From positions 27,643,407-27,707,406 of the forward strand of contig OX377202.1 of assembly GCA_947396885.1 (NCBI GenBank): a DNA stretch of 64,000 nt, read 5' to 3'. The position numbers were made by a program, and so were the translations under genes. This document shows positions 11,308-22,358 of this stretch, in pieces (the first letter of the stretch is position 1; each line of letters starts with the position of its first letter). The notes under the pieces were generated by a model, which was not told the origin of the DNA, did no database searches, and saw nothing but the letters and a program-made list of their open reading frames with translations. The stretch is from Heligmosomoides polygyrus polygyrus (taxonomy: Eukaryota; Nematoda; Chromadorea; Rhabditida; Heligmosomidae).

Positions 11308-11678
11308 AGGTTATTCCTTCCAGCTCTTCTCCTTAATGGTGGGGTTCCGGACGCGACTGCCCCTTCACTTTGATGCAATGCCCAATCGCGTCCCTCTGTC
11401 TGAAACGCGGTTCGCTTCAACCGACCATGCGCGTGATTTTCGCTTCCCAATGTCTCCATCAGATGACACGAATCATATCAGTGAGCGAACTGCTCACACA
11501 ACAGCTGCGCTGTCTTCGCATCCAACGCTCCCTCATCCATGTGGGAATGCGCGGCGGGTCAGCCGCTCTAGCTCCACACTGAAACCTGCTACGGTCTGCC
11601 GTTCCTTTCTCCTGAGTTTCTTCAGCTTACTCCTGGTCTGCTTGGATACTGCAGTTGGCGTCTCAGCCGCATCAGTTC

Positions 11679-12504
11679 TTATTCGCGTTCGGCCAGCTGT
11701 TTCCTGACTTCTCGCAATTCCTCAATTTCGTGCTGCTGGTGCCAAACATCTTCCTGCAACAGTTTATTTTCTCTCATTACATCTTCGAATCTCTGTAAGA
11801 GAGCATCCAAAGGCGCACCATACTTCTCATTCAGGCCGCTCAAAACATCGCGTAAGGCTAGAAGTCTTGCCAGTTGTTCGACACCGTCCTCTCGGTTCTG
11901 ACATTCAAGTACAAGTAATTTCTGGAGTACAATCTGTACACATTTCTCGACCATCGCGATTTCCTTACATCTCGATCGCAACCTACACAACAGACGCATA
12001 GTAACGTCGTACCTCTTTTATCTGCTCGTTCAATGGCTTCTCGATGCGGGTTTCCACAACGCATAGTCTTGACTACCTCAGCCATAACTAACCTGACTCA
12101 TTTTGATGGCACGCTCTAAGGCCCGGTTTACGCTTGCGCCGCCATGCGGCGCGGCGTGATGGTCGCCATAGATAACGATTTTTTCGCGCCGCCTGGACGA
12201 TATCTGTTCCGACTATGGTGCCGCGAAGCGCAGCGGCGAAATTATGGTGTAAACTAGGGCTAACTGGTTACACCTGGTGCACCTTAGGTTCCTCTGTTCG
12301 GTACAGTCGTCGGAACTCTTCCTCCAGAACGGCCTCTTCCATGTCGTCGTCGCTAGTCATAGGTGTTAATGACCGCGACTCGCGCAGATCTGAAACAGTG
12401 ACCATTTCCTTTTGCTCTTCGTGGTTCTCTATGCTTGATACACGGTGATCGACTCCCCACTCGGTTTCGCTTCCATGGCTATAGTTTTCTCCTGATACTT
12501 GCAC
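11679..12504 (-). pseudogene. Gypsy gag N-terminal part, broken
   Basis: 12504-12268 is an acidic stretch starting MQVSGENYSHGSE; 11999-11679 is a likely coiled coil (LLQRFEDVMRENKLLQEDVW). They are separated by the MITE and by frame changes. Function is inferred from position next to the zinc knuckle only. Confidence 0.4.
12120..12260. mobile_element. Tourist-like (PIF/Harbinger) MITE
   Basis: 141 bases bounded by TAA on both sides (12117-12119, 12261-12263). Ends gcccggtttacgc and, reversed, gccctagtttacac. The interior is rich in gcgccgc. TAA target duplications and ends starting with G/C runs are the hallmark of Harbinger-type MITEs. Confidence 0.7.
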
Positions 12505-12981
12505 AACACAATGTGAACCACCTAGCTATCGAACGGCACCAATATGGCTTCCAACGAAAACGGTTTTTTCCAAATTACCGCACCCTCGAACGTGCTGACT
12601 GCATTTAGGTCACCGGAGTGACCCCCAAGTTGTTGTTTTTTGGAAAAGAAATCCAAGTGAAATATTGCACGGCTGAAGACCACGAGTCAGCGACTGAACG
12701 AGATACTAGTAATCAGATACGATTTACCGTGAAGTATAATAATTACAAGAAATGAACGAGTGGTTATATCCCCGAGACAAGATGAGTCAACAATACGGTT
12801 ATGGCTGACACGACGAGAAACCGGAAAAATCTGAGCTTTTGGAGATACTGCTGCTCTCCTTGATAAGGAAACCAGCTATCTTGAACTCAAGGAACCACAC
12901 TCTGCCAAAAGGCTAAGAGCGATCCTCTCTTGTCACTTCTTCGCGCCTGATTTTTGGCGCGTTCAGTGATCAAACGCCTAA

Positions 12982-13112
12982 AACGACGCAATACCGTTTT
13001 TGACCTACCGTTCCCCTCCCCCCCAACGCGCCACACTAAACGCAAAAGAAAATGAAACCCTGGTTGCACAATTATAATACTTGCCTTTTCGTTCTTCTAC
13101 ACTTCTAACAGT
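12982..13112 (-). repeat. Inverted repeat flanking the Gypsy remnant, right arm
   Basis: Complement of 8455-8575 with roughly 80% identity by eye, including the shared run of C/G at the middle. See the left arm. Confidence 0.7.
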
Positions 13113-13171
13113 AGCATGTAGCGTGCGTGCACCCGATTTGTCAGTAGCATGTAGCGTGCGTGCACCCGATT
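13109..13171 (+). repeat. 33-base tandem duplication
   Basis: The block cagtagcatgtagcgtgcg plus tgcacccgatt occurs at 13109-13138 and 13142-13171, identical. It abuts the left LTR. Confidence 0.9.
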
Positions 13172-13410
13172 GATAACAAAATCCTTAAGAAAATGTTCAA
13201 GAATGACCATCTATACGAAGATGTGTCATATTCGCCACATTGCAATTATTTGGAGTTTATCCTTCCTATATTTTGTTTGTTTCATGAATCATGTGCCTAG
13301 CTATGGGATGTCGCTTATTTGAAAGTCGCTGCAGCTCGTTTGAGTATATAAAGATACCGTGATAGAATGGGTGCAAACAATAAATCGTCTCAAGATCGAC
13401 TTCGACTAGT
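13172..13410 (+). repeat. Left LTR
   Basis: 239 bases with a TATA box (tatataaag, 13345-13353) about 65 bases before its end, as expected for an LTR promoter. It matches the right LTR along its length. Confidence 0.75.
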
Positions 13411-13427
13411 TGGCGACCACGGCAGGA
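13411..13427 (+). promoter_or_regulatory. Putative primer-binding site
   Basis: TGGCGACCACGGCAGGA starts immediately after the left LTR. TGG pairing with a tRNA CCA end is the rule for LTR elements; the tRNA species is not determined. Confidence 0.55.
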
Positions 13428-14633
13428 TACTTTCCATAATTCCAGCGGTGTCCTCGCACTCGTATGCACAGCAAGCAGTCGATGTTAAGACGAACTCGCC
13501 AACGCAAAGAAAGTCGTCTACACAACTCCGTCGTGGAAAAAGACATTGAAGTGGCTAAGTATCTGATCGCGACCAGATTCCTCTACGTTGGTTCCCATTT
13601 ATATGCCCCGACGGACACATATAGGCAGTAACTCCTTCAACACAAAACTCACGAATTTGCGGATCAAAAATGTGATTGTCCCCAGTGGTCTCAATTTTGC
13701 TCTCACTACAATGGCGAACGCAAAAAAACCATCACGGATGTTAAATATTTCTCCAGGTTTCCTCAACCTGGTGCCTATTGAAGTGTGCTTCTTCAAAAAA
13801 TCTTTCGTATGCAGTCCAAAAAGGAAGTTAGGAATTTTCAATTAAATCGAGCTTTATGATGGAACTCTGCTATTTGCACCCAACATGCAGATCACCGTCA
13901 AGGATCACGTGAGCACGAACGACTTCATCTGCGTTAATTCTAATGGAGAACGATTCCCCACAACACCACCATATGAGGGAAGTGCACTGTTCTGCCGAAA
14001 ACACCAGCGCCCCTACGGAATCAAGAAATTCTGCATGAACGAGAGCCCAATTCTCTGTTTAATTTCAGCAATACCACAGCATCTCCCAATTGATCCCGAT
14101 CAAAGCGTGGGGAACGACAACACGCGAATTCTTTCCACATAATTTCGAAGAACACGCTGAACGCATCTTAGTCGCAGCTAACTAGCCGGAGATCTACTTC
14201 CTTGGCCGCGGCCGCCGCAACAGTGGCGATCGGCATGCGCGATGGCTTCCCGCCCTCATCGCGGGCAAGGCATACTTTTTCGCGCCGCGCACGGTGTTTA
14301 GCGTTGGTCCTAGGCGGATCGTTGTCGAGCTCATGCTGAGCGATGCGACAATCACTAGGAACTCCACATCCTTTCGTGTCGCTCTGCAAAACTAAAGACG
14401 GGAGGTTTTCACGAGGCCTAAAGGAGGAGTAAAAGCGACAATATATCGGAATATCAATGCAGTAGAAGCCTGTGTGCAGTCCTATTGCATATTCGTTTTT
14501 AATACATCAACGCGCCTTCTGCTTCCCACGGAACTGGTGGACTTCAAATGCACTGTTTAAATCAATGCGTGGAAGCGCAGAGTACGCTTAACCAGCTCGT
14601 CACTCACATGCCCTTCTCAACCAATCTGCGAAA
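13428..14633 (+). other. Interior of the LTR element, broken unassigned code
   Basis: Stretches at 13588-13842 and 13863-14142 read open and look protein-like; the second is cysteine-containing (NDFICVNSNGERF, SALFCRKHQRP). They may be envelope-like or another element gene. Stops separate them and no domain was recognised. Confidence 0.35.
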
Positions 14634-16142
14634 ATGATATCGTCAGGCATCACCGTAATACTTCTTTATTGGATCTTATTTCCAATTACGCTCGCTGTCA
14701 AAAAAACTCACGAGACTAGTTCCTCCTTTACAAGTACGCCTTCAGCAAGCTACATAAGTCACACGACGGCAGATGTCGAACCCATGATGGTACCATTTTC
14801 ACCTTCTTCTAGAGTTGACGAAAAGTCACACCTCTACACATCAAAGTTGCTCATACCGAATATCTCTCAGTTCAGCTGCGTTGACAATTCTTTCATGCGC
14901 AGCATAGGAAGTACACTGTTGCTCAGATGTCGATTCTATCGCAAGTTCGAAAGAATCATGTTCAGTCAACAACCATACTACTGCATGCGTACTCAACCAA
15001 CTATTAATCCTCACTCTACAACCCCTTGGACAGGAATAGTGTGTTTCCTCGAGAGGTCACAACGACAAACCAATCGAACTCGTTTTGCTCCATTTTCAAA
15101 CTATTCGCCACGTTTACCAACGGAAGATTGAATTCTTCACAACAGATCATGAATTCAACGCCAAGTCAACCCACAGATGCCACCGACCCGGAAGTTGACA
15201 ACCAGACAAATGCGACAACATGAAATCATCCGACATTATGGACGTATTCAGTTGGAAAGCATCAAATGACCCTGTTGCTCCGGAAGATCAGCTGTGGATG
15301 ACTACCTTTGTAAACCTCCTTGTAAACTCTAAAAGTAGTTCGCTACACCTACGTCCGAAAACATCTACACCAATGACTACGAAAATCCACTCTAATCAAC
15401 TGACACCAGGAAGGCCTGCGCGATTGCGGTGTCGTTCGATGCTCCATGCTGTTCAATTCCACTGCCAGGTCTCTTCAAGTGCATGTACGTGCTCCACTGG
15501 ATCATGCTACGTGCACCTGTCCAGAAGGACATATTGGCCAACACCTACCATAATTCACTCAGTACCTATCGTCACCAAGAACATCATCACCGAACAGCGT
15601 CAGGATACAATAGCAACTCACACTAAAGTCATCTCGGCTATGCATATATAACTAAGCATGGAAAACACAAAAGTCGTGGCCGTACAACATGGAAAATACC
15701 CAAGTCGTGGCCGTGCAAAGTCAAGCACGATGCTTCATCACAGCCATCACAGGATGCTACGCATGTCTACTAGGAGCAAAAGTTTCAATCGTTTACCACT
15801 CGACTGAAAAAGAGACAACAGCTGACATCACGCAACACCAAATTGCAATCTGCACCACGAACGGAAAACCAAGCGAAATGGACTACTACTTGGTACTCCA
15901 AAAATATCTACAACATGCACTATCTCCTAACCCGGAGGCAGTCCAACTTCCAGTTTGACGGCATGCTCGACTAAGTCAACGACGCTCAAATTCAACGCGG
16001 CATTTCCAACGACAACGAATAGAACATCGGCGAAACAGAAAATGTATTTGTCAAAGTATTCGAATGGTTATATTCGTTCCTTTATGCCATTACCACGTTC
16101 ATCGCTAACCTAAGCATATTCGCATACATCAAAACTTTCTAG
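14634..16142 (+). pseudogene. Envelope-like glycoprotein gene of the LTR element, broken
   Basis: The first frame starts MISSGITVILLYWILFPITL, a signal peptide, and continues Ser/Thr-rich with cysteines to 15131. Further pieces in other frames (15220-15651, 15689-15958) contain a cysteine cluster GCYACLLGAKVSIVY reminiscent of class II fusion glycoproteins carried by some nematode LTR elements. The last piece (16029-16142) ends with a transmembrane helix, FLYAITTFIANLSIFAYI, and a short tail just before the 3' LTR, the proper place for env. At least three frame breaks make it a pseudogene. A 31-base tandem duplication lies at 15658-15719. Confidence 0.5.
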
Positions 16143-16215
16143 CCTGTAGTATCCTCCTCCTATTTACGCTCTGCATAAATAGTATCCTCTTTTCGATAGG
16201 CGTGCCGGCAATTAA

Positions 16216-16486
16216 TCTGATCGATAATAAAAATGTTCCTTAAAAATGTTCATGAAAAGCCATCTATACGAGGATGTGTCAACATTCGCCACACTGGAAT
16301 TATTAAATGTTCATCCTTCCTATATTTTGTTTTTTTCAGTTTTCAGTTTTTTTTTCGATTTTATAAATCATGTGCCTAGCAATGTCACAGATTTGAAGGT
16401 CGCTGCAGCTCATTTGAGTATATAAACACACCGATGTGATTGAATGGGTGCGAACAACAACTCGTCTCAGGATCGACTTCGACTAA
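16216..16486 (+). repeat. Right LTR
   Basis: Direct counterpart of 13172-13410, with a TATA box at 16418-16426 and an extra T-rich insertion near 16330-16355. A truncated SINE follows directly. Confidence 0.7.
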
Positions 16487-16738
16487 ACCCGACTCCAATT
16501 CGTAGATCGGATTTCCCGCCGGGCCAGCTAAGCCCTCCCTCCCTCCGGGATCGTTGAATTGGTATCAAAATCATCTGGAAAGGATGAACCACCGAATTGT
16601 CCATCGACTGGCTAACGCAAGGTATTGTTTATGCCAAATAGGCATTCAAATTGCCTCCACGACATCCCACAGGAATAAAACGCATGGAGCATCCCAAAAA
16701 GGATTGAGTGAGGGTATCTTGTATCCTTCACCATTTAT
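16487..16738 (+). mobile_element. tRNA-derived SINE, family A, 5' truncated
   Basis: Starts in the head region (cggatttcccgcc), then the middle block and the conserved cacgacatccca, catggagcatcccaaaaagg, attgagt. Tail degraded. Confidence 0.75.
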
Positions 16739-17223
16739 TTGGTTTACCTCCGATGGATAACCAGCAGACTATTCAGTGAATTTCTTTATTTAAAAGTCTG
16801 ATGTCAGATTCTCTCGGTCAAATGCAAAGTAACCAGGGATGGAAACTGAAAACTGCTGATAGAATAACTAGCCTGGCTCCAATTTACCCACCCTATCCAA
16901 AGATGTGGAAGAGCTGTTAGGCCTAGGCAGGACATGAACCATGAATCGATTCTTCACGCATGAGCTTTACCTCTTTTTGCTGGGCTACCACGACCCCTTA
17001 GGGCACTTGTTGAACGTGAATTGAACAAGTGACGACCAAGGTTGCAAACGTCCCCTTAGTGTAGGAAAAAATCATCTCACAGGAACAACCCCGATATCAT
17101 CAGTTTCGCTATTCCTCTGCAATAGGACGTATTACAGGAACTATGTATGGAGTTCAACCTGGCCTCTGTGATAGCCGAAAGGTCCGATTTTCGCGTCATA
17201 GAGCTGTATACTATAGCTTAGCT
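16739..17223. other. Intergenic, nothing recognised
   Basis: No coding or terminal repeats seen. Confidence 0.5.
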
Positions 17224-17444
17224 CGAAGGAATATATTCGAAAAGTTATTCGAATAGTCGAATATTCTACATTTCAAGATTTTCGAATAATCGTTCGAATT
17301 CGAACACCAAAGGGACCATATTCGAAAACCGAACATTTCGACTTTATTTCAAAATCGATTGACTTCATTCGAATATTGAATAAAATTCCAATCCTTGAGC
17401 ACTGAAACTGAAATTGCGCGACTATTCGAATATTCGAATAAAGG
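17224..17444. repeat. TTCGAA-rich low-complexity block
   Basis: Many near-palindromic attcgaat/ttcgaa words, e.g. aaagttattcgaatagtcga and gactattcgaatattcgaat near both ends. A weaker echo with aattcgt continues to about 17560. Confidence 0.8.
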
Positions 17445-17560
17445 AAAAATGGGGCAGACTTGATTGGCGGCCATTCGCAAAACAATTGATTAGCAAATAA
17501 ATTCGTTAATTAATTCGTCCGACAATTTTCGACACCGAATAAATTCGTTCATTCACTCGA

Positions 17561-18901
17561 TCGATAAAATTTCTTAAAAGCACAACTATACTATGCGCCC
17601 TGAATCTTGGAAGTGCTAAAACATAATTAAATCCAAACATATGTAGGTGCAAGCAAGGAAGGAATTGTCTAAAAGCTCAGCAGTGACGTATTGGAGTTAG
17701 ACCTTAGATCCAACGCAAAACTCAATTCCTTAATTTTTTTTCCAAACATGGCTAAAGGAACTATACGAATAATGACATTCTTGAAAAGTCCCGGATCATA
17801 GGATAATTTACGAACAAACTTTCGTGTAATTCAAACAAATAAGTATTCTTCAGACCTCCTATGCGTATCCGAATCGGATAGGATAAAGTTAAAAAGTTAT
17901 ATGTATCATATTATGCGAAAATTCAGCCTGACGAAAATCACCCCTATGTGAATCCTCCAAAGGATCCGGAGTTTTCAAAAACGCCATTATTCGCGCAATC
18001 CTCAAGGCCGGGTTTCGAAAAAATTATGGATTCGAATTATCGGCATCGGATTCAATGTCTAATTGACATGGAACTTCTTGAACTACCGCAGAGAATCCCA
18101 AAAACGATTAAAAGTTTTGCCCAGAATAGGTACTCGTCTTGATGAGTAGTTAAGACAAGAGCGAACATGATTTTCCTACTAGGAGATATTTAGACCCTGA
18201 TGAGCCGCCTTCTTACAAATGTAGGAAGGGGTGTGAAGTTTACTTCATCTGCACTGTACGATCTGATGCTTCACCAGCACGAGGATAGCGGCAACCTCCG
18301 GTTCCCAAAGAAAACCAACGCTTTTCAAAAAAATAAAGAGCGGACCATGACCAATAACATAAAATATCTAACGACAATTTTAAAGAAGAGCTAGCCTTTT
18401 CGAGCTGTCGCGAAGCTTCTAGGTTGTTCTCAAACTTTCATATTTGGCACCAGAAATCGCTTATTGGTACATTTTGTAAGGGACATCCAGGAAGCAACCA
18501 AGTACATGAGAGCAGAATGTGCCGATGACAATTTGAGAACAAAGCATGGATGCCTAATGAAGGCGCCTAATGAAGACGTGTTCCGCTCTGATCAATAAAG
18601 AGTTGATTCCTAACGATTTCTTACAAAGCTTTCATATGAGAGGTGCATATCTAAAAGCAGCTGTATCTTTTGGTCTTTAGCAAAATCCGATATTTCGGGT
18701 CGAACAATCTATCCGATAAAGTGAAAAACACCCTGTAAATGTTGAAAATGTTGATTCGATGATCCGTATGTAGAATGTAATTACATATCTCTCGATGGAA
18801 ATCTGCTGGAAGGTGGTTCGCCATGCCGACCGGAATATATTATAGAGAATAGACTCAACATTTTTGGAATTACTGGGCATTTTCTTCATCGGAGAGATCA
18901 T
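17561..18901. other. AT-rich intergenic stretch
   Basis: Only short open frames of ordinary composition; none with a recognisable motif. Confidence 0.5.
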
Positions 18902-19354
18902 TTGATGCTGTTCGCAATCTCAAATATCGTATTCGTCTTTCAAAGCACGCAGTTTGAAGAGCGCCATCAAATTTTGTCCTTTTCCGCCCAAACACCACAA
19001 GATACGGGCGGTATTGCACTCACCCGCTGGACTATGCCCATTGTATACAAGGCGACGTCAAAATATTTTTCGCAAGCCCTTAAACTTTTAGTGCCCAACA
19101 AGACAATTTCTGCTAGTGGCTTTCTTTTGCGGAGATCTATTAAGCGTAGGATTCCAGTTAAAACAGTCAGCAAAATGGTTATCATCCGAAAATGGAAGAC
19201 GGCTGAGGTTTTGATTCCGAATAATAAAAACACAGCGGTGGAGGATTACTATACTACATTAACTATTGATGGTGTACAGCACGAAACATTTGAGAGTGGT
19301 GTCGAATACCATGAGAACATTGCGATGCCTACAAAGAGCATATTACCCGAATGA
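18902..19354 (+). CDS. Hypothetical 150-residue open frame
   Basis: Longest non-transposon plus-strand frame of this stretch, from MMLFAISNIVFVFQS to MPTKSILPE. The first 15 residues are hydrophobic, the rest mixed with Lys-rich LLRRSIKRRIPVK. No family recognised, no clear splice context and no neighbour that supports it. It may be an exon, an old transposon fragment or chance. Confidence 0.2.
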   Translation: MMLFAISNIVFVFQSTQFEERHQILSFSAQTPQDTGGIALTRWTMPIVYKATSKYFSQALKLLVPNKTISASGFLLRRSIKRRIPVKTVSKMVIIRKWKTAEVLIPNNKNTAVEDYYTTLTIDGVQHETFESGVEYHENIAMPTKSILPE

Positions 19355-20783
19355 GATGGAGCACGAGGAACATTTGCAACTTCTGCTCGAAAACCTTTTG
19401 CTTATTTGCACTTTGTACGAGTGATGCCTTTCAAGTCACAGGACATCACTCTGCGGGTGGACGGATGAATGTCCACACCCACGTCTATAAAAAGAAACAA
19501 TCAGCCCAAACCCAGCACGTAAGCTATTCTGTCACCAGATATAGCGAATACGGCGGCTGCAAATCTGGAATGTGTAAACAAGGGAATGCAGATTGTAGTG
19601 AAACACAGTCGTTGTTACTAGAGAATTCACAGCTGATTTCCAAGCCCTTACCTTATTTTAGACAATAGCAGGTTGAATGAATGGGCTCATTTTTGTAGCG
19701 AATTATTGCATAAGAGCTTTCCCAAATTGGGCCCTTTGGGTTTATTCTATAATAATTTGGTTTGAGGAATTCCTAGATAGGTTTATGCGATTTGCAGAAT
19801 GCCCTTGAAGGCTCTTTCAATAATACATGAGAGCGTTTAAAACACAACAGAATAATTTCCGCGTCGAGTAATGAACCAACAATGAATTCGAACCTACACC
19901 TCCTATGAGAAATCCGTTCAGGCGATTGTCAATTCAATTAACCCAAAGACTTAATTGTCACGAAGGAAGAGCTGTTAGGTAGCTACAGTAGCTCTTAAAA
20001 TACATATATTAGGTTGTCCCATAAGCCCCCGCCGTTTTTTTCAACGATTCACTGCAGATTTCGCCGGCGGTCTCTTGCATAGCGCTGCAAAGCTTTCGAA
20101 AGAGAATGATTTGCTCTATCAGAACATTTTTTTTTCATCATGAAGGTTGTCAATTTTAGGTCGTTGAAGTGAAAAGTGAAAAAGTGACAAAGTAGCCATT
20201 TGCGCACTTGTTCTCTCCGCTTAGGTTTGTAATTTTTTGGGCAGTTTTTTAAAGCACTTGGAAGACAATGTTCTGTTCTACAAGATTATGTGTTGGTCCT
20301 AACTTCTCACTTGCCCTCTCTTGATTTTTAGGCCATCAAATTGGGAATGTATACAATTCGATAATCACTTACTCTCGACGAGAACTTATAAACAATTAGT
20401 TAGCTCGCCGGAAAAATGTTTTAACTTGATTCAGAATACGAGATATAGTCGAGATAGAATACGGTTTTTCTATGTCAACATTAAAGGAAAGTAGTTTTGG
20501 CTCGTACAATGTGAGAGCGCTTCAAAGATTTGAAAGAGGAACAGTGCTATCCTTTCTTTCAAACAGTTCCCGAAGACGTTGTCAGCTTAGCCAATGTTTT
20601 CGGATCTGCATCATATTTGTTTGTTCGTGCTCGTTTTTGTAGCTCAGTGATGTCAGTTTCTATAATACTATACTACTATGGGGATGGCGCTTGGAAAATC
20701 CTCCTTGATTAGCTTGAAAATGTTCGCCTGTTTTTTTTGCCTTATGTGGCGCGTCTTATGACGCTAAGAATAAATACTTTGTG
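19355..20783. other. Intergenic, one mariner-type end
   Basis: At 20009-20030 ttaggttgtcccataagccc resembles a mariner inverted terminal repeat preceded by TA, but no partner end was found, so it is a solo remnant. Otherwise nothing recognised. Confidence 0.45.
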
Positions 20784-21060
20784 TACGCTAGTAGCACAGT
20801 CGGATGAGGCGCTGGTTGTCGAGCACACCATTTTCCAAGTTCCTGTTTAGGTTTTCTCGCCCGGTCCTACCAAGCACTCTGTCCGTAGTGGGTCGCTACG
20901 CGACGGGAAGAGTAAAACACTGATCGTTTATCGGCTGGGCTATCGGGGTATAGGCTGAATATGCATTCAAATCGCCTTCACATCATCCAGTTGAGGTAGA
21001 AGTCGTGCAACATCGCAAAGGCAATTAATTACGGCTGTCCTTTGTCTTTTTGTCCTTATT
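20784..21060 (+). mobile_element. tRNA-derived SINE, family A, diverged copy
   Basis: Head tagcacagtcggatgaggcg (A box), then B-box region, cactgatcgtttatcggctgg, atatgcattcaaatcgcctt and a tail of tcctttgtctttttgtcc. Confidence 0.75.
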
Positions 21061-21237
21061 GTCATATTTTGCATAACTCTCTATTTTTTAGATAACAACA
21101 GCAAAGAAAACTCATAAGACCATTATTGCTTTGTTCTCAGTCACTTCGGCATTACGAGCCCAATTTTGGACGCTCAACGACTAGTAGGTATGCTTTACAC
21201 ATGTAAAGGATAAAGTCTCTGTTAACTATTCCCTTTT

Positions 21238-21482
21238 AGGATACGCTCTGCATTCAACGTCTACGGGATGTCTTCCTGGAGGCACCTTGAATGCATGTTT
21301 GGCTTATACAATGAGTTGCGGTGGATAGCCGATGTACGAGTTCATCCTTCCTAGATAAGCGTGGCACCAGTTTACCAATCCGGGTGGGAATCCGTACCGG
21401 GAACCTGAAATCAGGTGTATGGCGAAGCCATCACCTCCTTCGGCTGCGCTACCATGCGCCGCATGTGGCGGATGCGTATACT
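21238..21482 (-). mobile_element. tRNA-derived SINE, family A, minus copy interrupted by mariner 2
   Basis: Reading the minus strand: gtagcgcagccgaaggagg head, tcaggttcccggtacgg, accagtttacc complement blocks, gacatcccgtagacgttg, tail. The mariner copy begins directly at its head. Confidence 0.8.
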
Positions 21483-21483
21483 A

Positions 21484-22357
21484 CCAGGCTGTCCAATAAT
21501 TCTTGTCCAAAAATTTCACCATTTTTAATTTTTTTCAACTTTATTGAAAAACAAGTCTAATCAACAATATAATCAATACAGTTATCCACAACAGTGGCCC
21601 ATCGATTGGGCAGGTCGCCGATCCCCTTCGCCCAGAACTACGGAGGCTGCGACTCGACGAAGTCCGCGATGTCGGATTTGAGGTTGTCGTAGTTGGTGAA
21701 TTTTCTTCCGGCCAAATGGTGCTACAGCGGGCGGAACAAGTGGTAGTCAGAGGGGGCGAGGTCCGTGGAATACGGCGGATGGGGAACCGTCTTTCAGCCG
21801 AGCGTCGCCAACTTCTGTTGCGCCTCCTTCGCCACGTGGGGCGCGCGTTGTCGTGCAGCAGGTGGACCGAGGCCGGTCGGGGACGCTTTTCTCGGATGGC
21901 GGCGGATAGTTTCTCAAACTGATCGGTGTAGATGGAGGCGGTGACCGTCCCGCCTTGCGGGAGCAGCTCGAAGTACAGCATGCCCTTGGCGTTCCACCAG
22001 CAGCAGAGCATGATCTTCAGCGGGTGCTCCCTGTCCTCGAGGCTCGTGTCGCCGCTCTCGAAACGATTGAACCAGCGCCTGACTGCGCGTTGGGACACTG
22101 CATCCTCCTTGCACGCTCTGCAGATGTTGGCGACCGCGGTGCTCGTGTCGTTGCCCAGCAGCCACTCGTAGTACACGAACGTACGAATTCGACCTTGGTC
22201 CATTTTAGCCTGTACTGGTAGCTAGACGCGGCGACTGCGCCTTATATACCCCTAGCGTGGTACTCTGGAGAACCTTCTAAAAGGTTTTTACACTTTCCTG
22301 ATATTATAACACTTCTAAGGAAAATTATAGAATTTTGAAAATTTTCGGACAGGAGTT
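21484..22357 (-). mobile_element. Mariner element, copy 2, internally deleted and end-truncated
   Basis: Same family as 3740-4656. The left end ccaggctgtccaataattc is intact after TA; the other end stops at cggacaggagtta, lacking the final 13 bases of the inverted repeat. The minus-strand gene starts MDQGRIRTFVYYEWLLGND at 22203, keeps the helix-turn-helix (SQRAVRRWFNRFESGD), then jumps from DREH to PLKIMLCCWW, losing the segment with the first catalytic Asp. LLHDNARP (second Asp) remains before a frameshift. Inactive. Confidence 0.88.
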
Positions 22358-22358
22358 A

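Larger units (their letters stand above)
8576..12504 (-). mobile_element. Ty3/Gypsy-type LTR retrotransposon, decayed internal region
   Basis: Read on the minus strand the order is gag (12504-10987), a weak protease region, then reverse transcriptase (9400-8650), the normal Gypsy order. RNase H is a short remnant and integrase is absent. Many stops and frameshifts are present. No LTRs were identified. A Tourist-like MITE (12120-12260) splits the gag part. Confidence 0.75.
13172..16486 (+). mobile_element. LTR retrotransposon remnant with envelope-like region
   Basis: Direct repeats 13172-13410 and about 16216-16486 share catctatacga(a/g)gatgtgtc, atccttcctatattttgt, cgctgcagctc, gagtatataaa and atcgacttcgacta. 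A primer-binding site follows the left repeat. The 2.8-kb interior is too short for gag-pol and keeps only envelope-like and unassigned frames, so it is a deletion derivative. LTR divergence shows it is old. Confidence 0.75.

Noticed and set aside
8455..13112. LTRs of the Gypsy element.
   Set aside because: The two repeats are inverted relative to each other; LTRs must be direct.
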